60,851 bases of DNA from an archaeon (GTDB lineage: Archaea; Thermoproteota; Thermoprotei_A; Marsarchaeales; Marsarchaeaceae). Positions 44,115 to 52,875 of this stretch are shown here, one piece after another (within the stretch, counting starts at the first letter, position 1; the number at the start of each line of letters is the position of its first letter). The notes under the pieces were generated by a model. The model was given only the letters and a program-made list of their open reading frames with translations, searched no databases and was not told the origin of the DNA. The translations under genes and the position numbers were made by a program. The stretch lies in the NCBI GenBank assembly GCA_021817005.1, contig JAKAWJ010000007.1, forward strand, positions 1 through 60,851, written 5' to 3'.

Positions 44115-44186
44115 AAGGTGCACCGCCGGAAGACGGCTTCGAGCGGGTAACGATTAAATAATTGCCCGCCTGAGAGAAATCGTGGA

Positions 44187-44813
44187 TTGAGTATGTCAGC
44201 TTTAAAGAAATATGAACTACCTCCTCTGCCCTACAAGAATGACGCGCTTGAGCCGCATATCAGCGCTCAGATTATGGAGCTCCATCACGACTTTCATCAC
44301 AAGGGGTACGTAACAGGTGCAAACGCCGCAGTAGAAAAGATTGAGAAGGTGGTAAAGGGCGAAGTCTCGGGCTACGATTGGGCAGGAATAGTGCGGAATC
44401 TTGTTTTCAACCTAAACGGTCACAGGCTCCACAACGTATTCTGGAACAACATGGGCCCAGCCGGTAGTAAGGGAGGAGGAAAGCCTGGCGGAAAACTTGC
44501 AGACCTTATCAACCTGCAGTTCGGTAGCTTTGACAAGTTCAAGCAGATTTATTCGGAACTCATGAAGTCCCTGACTGGGTCGGGCTGGACTATACTTTAC
44601 TATGACGAAGAATCAGGCAAACTCACGTTCACGACCGTGGAGAATCACTTCATTAACCATATCGTGGACCTTCCGGTAGTGCTCCTTCTCGACGAATGGG
44701 AACACGCGTACTATCTGCAGTACAAGAGTAACAGAAACGCATACCTCGACGCCTGGTGGAATGTGGTCAACTGGGACGACGCAGAGAAACGGCTCCAGCG
44801 TCACCTCAGGTGA
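44187..44813 (+). CDS. sod: Superoxide dismutase, Fe/Mn type
   Basis: A 208-residue enzyme that dismutates superoxide. The four metal ligands are recognisable: a histidine in [12 protein letters not shown], a histidine in [10 protein letters not shown], and the aspartate and histidine of [13 protein letters not shown]. Length and motif order are standard; metal choice (Fe, Mn or either) cannot be told. The start is TTG 44187 or ATG 44193; ATTAAATA at 44152-44159 lies about 31 bases before the TTG. The product supports oxygen exposure. Confidence 0.95.
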   Translation: MSMSALKKYELPPLPYKNDALEPHISAQIMELHHDFHHKGYVTGANAAVEKIEKVVKGEVSGYDWAGIVRNLVFNLNGHRLHNVFWNNMGPAGSKGGGKPGGKLADLINLQFGSFDKFKQIYSELMKSLTGSGWTILYYDEESGKLTFTTVENHFINHIVDLPVVLLLDEWEHAYYLQYKSNRNAYLDAWWNVVNWDDAEKRLQRHLR

Positions 44814-44842
44814 GCCCCGCTCGGCCCTAAAGGCGGGCCGCA

Positions 44843-45232
44843 GTGAACGACGAAGAGATTCGTTTCTGGGGCCACTATCGCAGCGTCGAAAGCGCGGCCC
44901 GTGCGGAAATGGCTTCGGGCGGGGGAGTCCCCCAGCAGGCGATTGCGGCCCTTCAGGATTGCGTGAACGACGTAACGCGGCTCGCCCGTCTTGCGGCCGC
45001 TAACTGCGGCATAAAGGTAAGTGACGGGGATAGTCTGCGACACATTCTTTACTCGCTCGCAGAGCGGGAAAAGGTATCATTGAATCTGCTTGAGGACTTT
45101 CTGGATGTCCTGACAGTTCTTGAGGGCTCAAAGCGCGATTCTGCCCTCCCGCTTGAGATTTCTCTTATCAGGACTCTCGAGGTAGTTGAAGCGATGTGGG
45201 TTCAGCTCCGTATTGCGGCCGGTAACACTTAA
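44843..45232 (+). CDS. Hypothetical helical protein, 129 aa
   Basis: An unrecognised soluble protein predicted almost entirely helical, with no cysteine cluster or membrane segment. It starts with GTG 30 bases after the sod stop and ends just before ctaB, whose TATA box overlaps its last codons. It is probably co-transcribed with sod. No function can be assigned. Confidence 0.55.
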   Translation: MNDEEIRFWGHYRSVESAARAEMASGGGVPQQAIAALQDCVNDVTRLARLAAANCGIKVSDGDSLRHILYSLAEREKVSLNLLEDFLDVLTVLEGSKRDSALPLEISLIRTLEVVEAMWVQLRIAAGNT

Positions 45233-45234
45233 AA
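45227..45234 (+). promoter_or_regulatory. TATA box of ctaB
   Basis: ACTTAAAA centred about 28 bases before ATG 45259, inside the end of the preceding gene; the transcript is probably leaderless. Confidence 0.55.
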
Positions 45235-45258
45235 CAATAATGAGGCAGCGAAGAGTGC

Positions 45259-46116
45259 ATGGCCGGGGTATCGGATTACATTGCGCTAATGAAAGTGCGA
45301 CTGATATCCCTTCTCCTCTTCGTTGCCATCGTGAGCATGGTGGCAGCAAAGGGAGCCGAGCTTAGTCCGGTTTCAGCCCTGGAAATGCTCGCGTTCGGTT
45401 TCCTCGGCCTGGGTGGAGCGGCTGCACTGAACAACTATGTTGACTACGACATAGACGAGAAGATGAGTCGGACGCGAGACCGCCCGATCCCGTCGGGCAG
45501 GGTGAGCCGGAGAAGCGCGCTCGTGTTCGGGCTCTCATTGGTTGCGGTGTCGGTGGCTTTGACCGCTTTCCTGCTTACGCCATTGGCGGCTTTGTTCGTT
45601 GCCCTGGGTGCCGGGCTCTACGTGGGCTTCTATTCCGTGTATCTCAAGCGCAGGACGCCCAGCGCCGTAATCTGGGGAGGGCTTGCCGGGTCGATGCCCG
45701 CTCTCGGAGGCTGGGCTGCAGTGTCGTATTCTCACTGGCTGACGCCGCTCGTGATTTTCCTTATAATTTTCCTCTGGCAGCCCGCGCACTTCTGGTCGCT
45801 TTCCATGTATTCAAAGGAAGATTACGAAAGCGCGGGCGTGCCTGTAATGCCCGTGCTGAGTAGCGAGGCGCAGGTGCTCCGGGCGATGATCATGTGGAAC
45901 ATAGCGCTATTGCCGGCCACTTACCTGCTCTACTTTTTCGGAAGCTTTTCATCGTTCTACCTCTATGCTGTTACGGCACTGGACCTCGCGCTCATGGCTT
46001 TCACCTACGCGACCTACAGATTTAGAAGGCCGAGCGTGTACAGGTCGAACTTCAGGTTCTCGCTCGTTTACATGTTCATGATTCTTCTTGCTGTAGCCAT
46101 AGGAAGAGTAGTTTGA
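45259..46116 (+). CDS. ctaB: Heme O synthase (protoheme IX farnesyltransferase)
   Basis: A 285-residue UbiA-family membrane prenyltransferase. The first polyprenyl-diphosphate site is NNYVDYDIDEKMSRTRDRP (about residues 58-76) with its aspartates; the second lies near YSKEDYESAGVPVMP. About eight hydrophobic helices are visible. It attaches a farnesyl group to heme b to give heme O for heme-copper oxidases. This implies an aa3- or bo3-type terminal oxidase elsewhere in the genome. ATG at 45259 fits the TATA box. Confidence 0.93.
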   Translation: MAGVSDYIALMKVRLISLLLFVAIVSMVAAKGAELSPVSALEMLAFGFLGLGGAAALNNYVDYDIDEKMSRTRDRPIPSGRVSRRSALVFGLSLVAVSVALTAFLLTPLAALFVALGAGLYVGFYSVYLKRRTPSAVIWGGLAGSMPALGGWAAVSYSHWLTPLVIFLIIFLWQPAHFWSLSMYSKEDYESAGVPVMPVLSSEAQVLRAMIMWNIALLPATYLLYFFGSFSSFYLYAVTALDLALMAFTYATYRFRRPSVYRSNFRFSLVYMFMILLAVAIGRVV

Positions 46117-46145
46117 CGGTTGCTGGGTAGAGAATCTCACGACGG

Positions 46146-46454
46146 CTACGGCGGTTTTTGGCTCGCGGTCGTGACTGGCTCTAGAGCCAGAGCTAGCGTG
46201 TTTATCGCTATTATTTCCTTTCGTGGCTCGGACTTTATGGGATTGGACTTGGGTTGGAATGCTGGATTAAGTTCCGGAAAGTTGGGCTGTGGGTGGTAGC
46301 TGGGGGGAGGGGAGACCATGCCGTGACTGAGTGCGATTGCGTGTATCGCGGCAATCCAGAAGAACAACACCCCAAGGAAGAGTCTTTCAAGGAGGCCTCC
46401 GAAGGCGGCCGCGGTAGGCATGCAGGCGCCACCGCGGCGGGTGAAGATGGGCAC
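46146..46454 (-). CDS. Possible small single-helix membrane protein
   Basis: A 102-codon frame with one strongly hydrophobic segment, LFLGVLFFWIAAIHAIAL (about residues 26-43), then a proline-rich tail. It starts with GTG next to low-complexity DNA where several frames on both strands are open, so coding status is uncertain. Its 3' end contains a 16-base palindrome. It may be a real small membrane protein next to ctaB. Confidence 0.3.
   Translation of the reverse strand: MPIFTRRGGACMPTAAAFGGLLERLFLGVLFFWIAAIHAIALSHGMVSPPPSYHPQPNFPELNPAFQPKSNPIKSEPRKEIIAINTLALALEPVTTASQKPP
46175..46190. repeat. 16-base perfect palindrome
   Basis: CTGGCTCTAGAGCCAG is fully self-complementary, 59 bases after the ctaB stop. 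It could be a terminator-like structure or a protein-binding site; no T-run follows immediately. Confidence 0.45.
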
Positions 46455-46487
46455 GGGGGAAACGGGAAGGTGGCGGCGATATCTTTG

Positions 46488-46530
46488 GCGTCAGCGTTAG
46501 CATCTGCGTCGGCGTCGGAGGGCGTCGGAG
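46488..46530. repeat. Low-complexity hexamer/decamer repeats
   Basis: Imperfect GCGTCG/GCGTTA hexamers run into an exact tandem GGCGTCGGAG (46511-46520 and 46521-46530). Read on the minus strand they give a DADADANADA-like stretch; on the plus strand, an SALASASAS-like stretch. They explain why overlapping frames look open here. Confidence 0.5.
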
Positions 46531-46673
46531 GACGGCTACGCATGCAAGAGGTACCCCATAAGCCTCAAGGTTTCAAGGGAGGAGTACGAAGTCTGCCGGC
46601 TCTACGCCAGATAAGTGGGTGCTGCCTCTCTCCTCGAGAGGTGCAGCGCCAAGAACCGGGAAGTCGGCGCGCG

Positions 46674-48080
46674 CTAATCCCTACCGATTATTATCTTAGT
46701 TCCAAACGGAACTTTGTAATCTTTCGTAAGCAACCATAACACTGGATAGTGCGGCCGCCGCTCAGGATAAGTTCCTTCTCCGTCAGTCAAATAGACCAGG
46801 AGGTCTATTTGATTACGCATATTTCGTTCTATCCAGGTGAAAACAGGGACGAAATCGGCTTTGCCGGTTCGAACGTTAGCGTTAAGCGTTTGCGTGCTTG
46901 GTATCGATGGCCATCTGAACACGACGGGGGTTTGGGCCGCAGACTGGAACAAGACTACTCCCCGCACGTCTGTGGGGCTTGGAAGTATGGATCTGAATCC
47001 CTTCCAGAATCTCAAATAATTGTAATCGTTAATTGAACCGGAAGTGTCTATTGCGACTGCTATAGTTGTTTCTTTTGTACGAAGAGTCGGCAGCGGAAGG
47101 ACTTCGACGCCGCTTTCGAAAGCATTTGGAAAATACTTGGGAATGTACATGTATCGTTTGTTTGGTGGAATCATGCTGTACTCCGTCCAGAATATTTTGT
47201 TCATGTATTGCCGGAGTATGGGTTTCCATTGGATTTTCGGCTTGATCGCATCTTCGGCAAGTTTGCGCAGTCCCACAGGAAGGCTCCCGTGATTCAATGA
47301 ACTTTCTATTCTTTCCATGATGTCGGGTAATTTTGCCGGGTCGCCCGGTTTTAGGTCGCTGTTAAAAGGATTCTCGGGTGGGTTTTTCCTGGGTGGTTCT
47401 GTCTGTGGTTGTTTTTCAAGAGGTTGATTGTTTGGCGGCAATCCTTCTTTTATAATTGGTTTGGGCCCGAAAGGCCCGATTATCCCAAACGGGCCATGTC
47501 CCTGTCCTCCTTTCTCTTTTGGCCAGCATCCCTCTGGTATTTTTGGCCCCGCATCGGCTATCGTCGAAAGTTGGATTGGCTCTCCCATTGTCAGCCTATC
47601 ATACGTTGTTTCTGCTGAATATTTTTCTGGCGTGATTTCTTTTGAATACAAAGTGCCGGGGATTCCTTTGGCCGTAACTCCCTCGCGCATAAATGATCCC
47701 TTCATCTCTCGAATTATTTCTGAGTTAATTACAAGGTCGGTAGCGGCGTTCCATATTTCGTGGTTGCGGTAGTCAAATCTGAATGAGTGAAGAAGGAACG
47801 CGTGGTAAACTTCGTGAATTATAGCAAAGAGCCGCTGTGGTCTTTGAATACAGTAGAAGCACGGCCCGATAAGGAGTGTTGAGCCATCTGTGGCTGCTAT
47901 TTTAACGTTATTTTCGACGCCAACGCGACGTATTTCGAGTGATGCGAGGAAATAAGCGAGACTTGGATAAAGTTTACTTACGGTTTCCATTGCATCCTCA
48001 ATTATTTTTGTTTTTTCACTATCTGGTATTTTGGACGGATCACATGCGGCCATGTTGTGATTCCCATTTACACTTCCCAT
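46674..48080 (-). CDS. DUF2201-type protein: HExxH metallopeptidase-like plus VWA-like domain
   Basis: A 468-residue protein. The N-terminal domain has IIHEVYHAFLLH (about residue 87), a zinc-binding HExxH helix. A proline- and glycine-rich linker lies at about 195-245. The C-terminal VWA-like domain opens with AIDTSGSIND, a MIDAS DxSxS motif, and has YLTDGEG later. This matches the DUF2201/COG3864 layout, usually paired with a MoxR-type AAA+ ATPase in bacteria. No such ATPase is nearby. The gene is visibly more A+T-rich than its neighbours and may have been acquired. Function unknown. Confidence 0.8.
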   Translation of the reverse strand: MGSVNGNHNMAACDPSKIPDSEKTKIIEDAMETVSKLYPSLAYFLASLEIRRVGVENNVKIAATDGSTLLIGPCFYCIQRPQRLFAIIHEVYHAFLLHSFRFDYRNHEIWNAATDLVINSEIIREMKGSFMREGVTAKGIPGTLYSKEITPEKYSAETTYDRLTMGEPIQLSTIADAGPKIPEGCWPKEKGGQGHGPFGIIGPFGPKPIIKEGLPPNNQPLEKQPQTEPPRKNPPENPFNSDLKPGDPAKLPDIMERIESSLNHGSLPVGLRKLAEDAIKPKIQWKPILRQYMNKIFWTEYSMIPPNKRYMYIPKYFPNAFESGVEVLPLPTLRTKETTIAVAIDTSGSINDYNYLRFWKGFRSILPSPTDVRGVVLFQSAAQTPVVFRWPSIPSTQTLNANVRTGKADFVPVFTWIERNMRNQIDLLVYLTDGEGTYPERRPHYPVLWLLTKDYKVPFGTKIIIGRD

Positions 48081-48230
48081 TATATTTGTTTATTCGTTTT
48101 CGTAAAGCAAGTTTGCTTGTAGGCAACTGTGCACCCTTCAGTCTGGCCTGAAGATCCTTAAGGAAGAAGCCCGACTCGTAATATTCGATAAGGTCGGTTA
48201 TCAAATCTTATTCTGCCTTCGGTCTATGAC

Positions 48231-48644
48231 TTACCCTCTCTCAGAGCAGAGAAACGTAGAATCTGAAAGCGTCCTCGCTCGCGTATGCGGCAACCCAGAC
48301 GTAGATTTTATACATCTGTTCGAGGGCGGACATATCTGGTACTCAAATGGAAGCTGCTTAAGGTAAGCTAGCATGAACGGGTCCCAGCGCTTGCCAAAAT
48401 CAGGTTCATGGCGTATTGAGTGAAGGTAGTCGATGGCTTCAGGAACTACTCGTGCTATCTCTTCCCGGTCGTATCTACTAAGGTCGGTAGTGGTAAGGTA
48501 GATAGCACGACGTGGTATTTGTGCACTTTCCTTAGGTGCCACAAGGCGTTTAGCATCAGCTCCGCTCAAGAAGCGTGGGCACGTGCGCCTTTTAGCCCGG
48601 CTTCTTTCCTTCCTGACCTCCCCCAAGTCACTAGATGCGCGCAC
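48231..48644 (-). CDS. Hypothetical ORF, 137 aa, possibly a remnant
   Basis: A minus-strand frame upstream of the DUF2201 gene. The middle part (about residues 35-105) looks protein-like, for example YLTTTDLSRYDREEIARVV and KRWDPFMLAYLKQLPFEYQ; the ends do not. It may be a real gene with a shorter span or a decayed one. No family recognised. Confidence 0.35.
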   Translation of the reverse strand: MRASSDLGEVRKERSRAKRRTCPRFLSGADAKRLVAPKESAQIPRRAIYLTTTDLSRYDREEIARVVPEAIDYLHSIRHEPDFGKRWDPFMLAYLKQLPFEYQICPPSNRCIKSTSGLPHTRARTLSDSTFLCSERG

Positions 48645-49030
48645 GCATGGTAGTACGCCCGCTTGGGTTTATGAGTAATCATGCTCAATTTCACGAGTAG
48701 AATAGTCCTTTGGGTCAAGGGCAAACGTACGCATGTTAATTAAGCGCGCTATTCTAGCCAGTTTACTAGTTCGATCTGGTCAGTCAGGCGTTAGCCACGG
48801 CCTAGACGTGTCATGATTTTCGAGTATGAATAGGTCTCGGCCAGATTCAGGGGCATATCGCCCTGGAAGAACTAGGCAAAACGAGATTCTTTGCTTGAAT
48901 CGTTCTCATCAGAACCCAGAGCTAAACTGCGATTTGTTTTTGTAAAGATTCGTGCTCAGAAGTCATCGGGAGGACCATGTGTAAATCGGGTTTCAAAGAT
49001 GTCGGAGGCATCGTAGCGTAAGAAGCAGAA
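48645..49030. other. Intergenic interval, nothing recognised
   Basis: 386 bases between two weak ORFs. I see no conserved gene, RNA signature or clear promoter. Confidence 0.4.
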
Positions 49031-49615
49031 GTGGGGCTAGTGATTCATACAGAAGAAACAAACAGTAGACGGCTGCATTGTTTCTTGCGCTCATTGCTAC
49101 AGGGATTTTATACGAAAGAGTCAATTCTCCCATATTTCTCTAGATCGTACTATCTGCGTCAGCCGTTCGTCTCCATCTCTCCGAGCGACTCTTTGCTCGG
49201 TTCTTTACTCTTTGCACAAGTCCTTGGGAGGAGTGGATTTAAATCGAAGCAATCCCCCAAAAATAATTGGGGAGCATCACGGTTGGTTGAGCCGTCAGAT
49301 TCAGGTCGAATCCATTTGGAATCCAAAGAAGAAACTGAATATTATTCGATATATCCCAGAGACGAGTCTGCAGTCTCCGAGGACGAAGTGGACCGTCTCA
49401 TAGTGGTCGCCCAGAATAGCCTTGCTGACCTGCGTTCCAATGAGGCTGGCCCCCGTTTTCGAGCAGCTTTCCCGGATAATTTTCAGGCCCGAGAGTTCCG
49501 AACCAAGCTAAAGAACTACTACCCCAACTGGCGGATGCGCAAAATATCCAAAGCCGGATTCCTACGGAAAAGCAAAGAGGAAGGGTTGCCGGAACCCGAT
49601 AGGGGAACGAGCTAA
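49031..49615 (+). CDS. Hypothetical ORF, 194 aa
   Basis: Unrecognised. The C-terminal 80 residues look most convincing (SEDEVDRLIVVAQNSLADLR and a basic NYYPNWRMRKISKAGF), while the N-terminal half is atypical and may not be coding. GTG at 49031 has no clear TATA box; an internal start is possible. It is in the accessory-looking patch with the DUF2201 gene. Confidence 0.35.
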   Translation: MGLVIHTEETNSRRLHCFLRSLLQGFYTKESILPYFSRSYYLRQPFVSISPSDSLLGSLLFAQVLGRSGFKSKQSPKNNWGASRLVEPSDSGRIHLESKEETEYYSIYPRDESAVSEDEVDRLIVVAQNSLADLRSNEAGPRFRAAFPDNFQAREFRTKLKNYYPNWRMRKISKAGFLRKSKEEGLPEPDRGTS

Positions 49616-49871
49616 AAGCACGTATTGGCGCTGAAACGCCTTGAATCTGGCCCCCTGCAGTCCCTCATAAATCGGAAAAGCGAGCATGATAATTTGACAA
49701 TCTGGCGAATACGCAGTTTCTGGGATGTGTGATGCTCAGGCGCTTACCAAATACACGTGCATCGCGAGTCGATAAGGTCTAACGTGATTCACCGTATTCG
49801 CAGGCGCGGATGTGGTGTCCACAACCCTTAGGTGTGGGAGCTCTCGCCCTTTTAGTGGTAGTGGCACAATC

Positions 49872-51164
49872 ATGCTCCAGACCCAAGCTGCACTAGACCC
49901 TGCTTCGCTTGCTAGGCTCGCTAAGGATACGGTCTCCCGACAGAATGAGTGGAGGGGGAAGGGCACGCTCAACCTGATTGCGAGTGAGAACGTGATGAGT
50001 CCTGCTGCCATGAGCCTTTACGCTTCGGACTTTGAGTTCAGATATGCAGAGGGCACTATTGGCGAGAGGTATTATGAGGGGACGCGTTACGTCGACGTAA
50101 TTGAAGACGCCTGTGAAAAGGCGATAAAAACCCTTTTCCGGGCGGAATTCGTGGACCTCCGGCCGCTGTCAGGCGCTCAGGCAAATCTAGCGATCTTTAG
50201 TGCGTTTGCAAAGCCGGGGGACTCGGCGCTCAGCCTGAACGTCCCAAGCGGCGGCCACATCAGCTACAGGGACTTCGGCGCCGCGGGCTGCAGAGGGCTG
50301 GCAGTGCACGACATACCCTTTAATAACGAGGACTTTACGGTTGATATCGAAGCCCTGCGTGGACTCTTCAAGCGCTTGGGAGCCTCCCTCAAGGTGGTTA
50401 CTCTGGGAGGTAGCCTCTTTCTCTTTCCTCATCCAGTCAATGAAATCGCGAAGGCACTCGGTGAAAGCTTTCCTGATGGGGAGGTAGCGCTGCATTACGA
50501 CGCGGCCCATGTGCTTGGCCTTATCGCTGGTGGCCAATTCCAGGATCCGCTCCGCGAGGGGGCTCTCGTTGTCAGCGCTTCAACCCACAAAACTTTCCCT
50601 GGCCCCCAGGGCGGAATTCTGCTCGCGTCGAACCTGAAGGATAAGCAGCGTTCTTCTCTGCGAAAGGCGGTATTTCCCGGGCTCGTGTCGAACCATCACA
50701 TCCACAGGATACCCGCTCTTCTATACGCTGCGGCCGAAATGATGCGCTTCGGGGCGGACTACGCGAGCCAGACAGTGGCGAACGCGAAATCGCTTGCGCG
50801 CTCGCTTGACGAGCTAGGTTTCAAGGTCGTTGGAAAGGCGCGCGGCTATACGTCGTCCCATCAAGTGGCATTCGATGCGAGCGGCTTGGGAGGCGGTGCG
50901 CTCGTTTCGCGCGCGCTCACGGAAGCGAATATCATTGTGAACAAGAATTTGCTACCGGGGGAGGACGTCAGGAATTCCAAGAACCCGGCCGGTATCAGGC
51001 TGGGAGTACAAGAAGTGACGAGATTCGGTATGAAAGAGCGAGAGATGGATTCAATCGCTCACATGTTCCACGACCTCCTGATAGGAGGGGAATCCAAGGA
51101 GAGCATAGCTACCCGTGCGACCAAGCTGAGAAGGGAGTTTGAGGAAGTCAAGTTCACTTTTTAG
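49872..51164 (+). CDS. glyA: Serine hydroxymethyltransferase
   Basis: 430 residues from ATG 49872; an upstream GTG at 49812 would add 20 unlikely residues. PLP fold-type I enzyme interconverting serine and glycine with a one-carbon carrier. Motifs: NLIASENVMSP near residue 30, the YAEGTIGERYYEG block near 56, and the PLP lysine in VVSASTHKTFPGPQGG near 237. Archaeal members may use tetrahydromethanopterin instead of folate; beta-RFAP synthase in this window supports that. A CCTTTTAG element at 49847-49855 is a possible promoter. Confidence 0.93.
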   Translation: MLQTQAALDPASLARLAKDTVSRQNEWRGKGTLNLIASENVMSPAAMSLYASDFEFRYAEGTIGERYYEGTRYVDVIEDACEKAIKTLFRAEFVDLRPLSGAQANLAIFSAFAKPGDSALSLNVPSGGHISYRDFGAAGCRGLAVHDIPFNNEDFTVDIEALRGLFKRLGASLKVVTLGGSLFLFPHPVNEIAKALGESFPDGEVALHYDAAHVLGLIAGGQFQDPLREGALVVSASTHKTFPGPQGGILLASNLKDKQRSSLRKAVFPGLVSNHHIHRIPALLYAAAEMMRFGADYASQTVANAKSLARSLDELGFKVVGKARGYTSSHQVAFDASGLGGGALVSRALTEANIIVNKNLLPGEDVRNSKNPAGIRLGVQEVTRFGMKEREMDSIAHMFHDLLIGGESKESIATRATKLRREFEEVKFTF

Positions 51165-51571
51165 ATGTCGCGCAGGATCTTGTGTTAATGTGACGCAAAA
51201 CACGAGTTCACCATCGAGATTTCGCGCCCTGGCTGGGCGGTCTGTTTGTAGCGAAGTCCACCTATAGCCGAAAGTCGTGGTAAGCTGGTTGCTTAAGCTG
51301 TTTGAGATTGTGTTGCATATGCGCTCTCAACAGGTGTGTCTTGAGCTGGAGCCGCTCATCTCGAAAAAGACATATTTCGGACGATATCCTTGTTCTTGTA
51401 GGGCTCAGTGAAGAGCCCTTCTCGAGCGCAGGCTATTCTGGGGAAAAGATTGAGGAGCATAGACGTTTGAGCACGCGCTCCTAAACGGGTCGGTACTCGG
51501 GGGCCAAGCGCCCAGACCCCGGTCAGCGGGTAGCATCAGGACCAGAATGTGAATACAGCTACCCTCGCATT
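51165..51571. other. Intergenic interval with one hairpin
   Basis: 407 bases after glyA. GGGCTC-AGTGAA-GAGCCC at 51401-51418 forms a 6-base stem with a 6-base loop. Short ORFs here lack supporting features. Confidence 0.4.
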
Positions 51572-51587
51572 TTGGTATCTCCAAGAC

Positions 51588-51597
51588 AATATATACG
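51588..51597 (+). promoter_or_regulatory. TATA box of the acyl-CoA dehydrogenase gene
   Basis: CAATATATAC centred 27 bases before ATG 51620. This decides the start in favour of 51620 and against the longer GTG start at 51572. Confidence 0.65.
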
Positions 51598-51619
51598 GGT
51601 GGGTGGGGCTTTACCTGTC

Positions 51620-52831
51620 ATGAGCTCGACTTCCCCTGTCTCCACGGATTACAGCGTGTCCGTCTCCCCCGAGCATGAGGCGTACCGAAAGGTTGTAAAA
51701 GAGTTCGCTGATAAGGTCGTGGCCCCTCAAGCTTCCAGAATAGACAAAGAAAACCAGATGGATGTGAGCATAATCCGGAAGGCCGGCGAAATCGGACTTC
51801 TTGGCATTCCATTTCCGGAGGAATTCGGTGGGGCGGGAGCAGATGACCTTACTCTCGCGATTGCGATAGAAGAGCTGACCAAAGCATCTGCCGCTTGCGC
51901 AGCCGCGATCAGCGCAAACTACCTTGTGTCCACACCGCTTTACCTCTACGGAAATGATTTGCAGAAAAAGAAATACCTCGGCAGGCTCGCGAAAGGCGAG
52001 ATTCTGGGGGCTCACGCGATGACAGAGCCCGGCGCGGGCTCGGATGTGGCTGGGATCAAGACTCGCGCCGAAAAGAAGGGAGAGAGGTACTATATCAGCG
52101 GCCGCAAGGTTTTCATCACGAACGGCGACAAGGCCGACGTCTTTCTCGTCTTTGCCCGGACATCGCCTCCAGAGCCCGGCAGGCGCCACAGAGGGATAAC
52201 CGCATTCCTGCTAGAGAAAGGGGCGCCAGGCTTCAAAATTGGCGAGCGGCTTCAGGTGATTGGGCTCAGAGGAGAACATCCTGTTGAGCTCATCTTTGAC
52301 GGCGTAGAAGTCGGCGAGGAGTCGGTTGTGGGCGAGGTAGGAAGAGGAGTTAGGATTGCGCTCAACACCTATGATCACGGAAGGATTGGCGTTGCGGCGC
52401 AGGGAGTGGGTCTGGCTCAGGCGGCTCTTGAGCAGGCGCTGAAATATTCGGTTCAGCGCCAGACCTTTGACAACTACCTGCTGAGCTACCAGCAGGTGCA
52501 ATTCAAGCTTGCGGAGATGGCCGCGGCCGCCCACACGAGCAGGCTGCTCACGTATTGGGCCGCCACGCTTGCAAGCAGAGGGCTCGATTTCGTGAAGGCG
52601 GCATCGATTGCCAAGATCACCGCAACAGAATCCGCCGAGAAAAACGCGCACATGGCAATGCTCATCATGGGCGCTTATGGCGTATCGACGGAAATGGGTG
52701 CCGAACGGTTACTGCGGGACTCGCAGGTTATAAAGACTTATGAGGGGACAAATGACATACAGCGACTGACCATAGCGAAGGAGCTCGCAAAGGAGCTAGG
52801 CGTACTTCCATCCGCAGGTCAGGCTAACTAG
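51620..52831 (+). CDS. Acyl-CoA dehydrogenase
   Basis: 403 residues, FAD-dependent, introducing a 2,3 double bond into an acyl-CoA. Motifs: GLLGIPFPEEFGGAGAD near residue 60, the signature AHAMTEPGAGSDVAGIKTRA near 130, YISGRKVFITNG near 158, and the catalytic glutamate in TYEGTNDIQR near the C-terminus. Length is normal for a soluble tetrameric ACAD. The TATA box fixes a leaderless start. It stands alone, without electron-transfer flavoprotein genes nearby; it may act in fatty acid or branched-chain amino acid breakdown. Confidence 0.93.
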   Translation: MSSTSPVSTDYSVSVSPEHEAYRKVVKEFADKVVAPQASRIDKENQMDVSIIRKAGEIGLLGIPFPEEFGGAGADDLTLAIAIEELTKASAACAAAISANYLVSTPLYLYGNDLQKKKYLGRLAKGEILGAHAMTEPGAGSDVAGIKTRAEKKGERYYISGRKVFITNGDKADVFLVFARTSPPEPGRRHRGITAFLLEKGAPGFKIGERLQVIGLRGEHPVELIFDGVEVGEESVVGEVGRGVRIALNTYDHGRIGVAAQGVGLAQAALEQALKYSVQRQTFDNYLLSYQQVQFKLAEMAAAAHTSRLLTYWAATLASRGLDFVKAASIAKITATESAEKNAHMAMLIMGAYGVSTEMGAERLLRDSQVIKTYEGTNDIQRLTIAKELAKELGVLPSAGQAN

Positions 52832-52875
52832 TAGCCGGCCCTTCCGCTCCCGCGATAACGATTCGGTGCAGTAAT

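Noticed and set aside
46254-46739. 161-codon plus-strand ORF of low complexity
   Set aside because: It runs across the hexamer repeat and into the antisense of the DUF2201 gene end; composition is explained by the repeat tract.
51302-51484. 60-codon ORF between glyA and the acyl-CoA dehydrogenase
   Set aside because: Random-looking composition, no promoter and overlaps a hairpin; probably chance.
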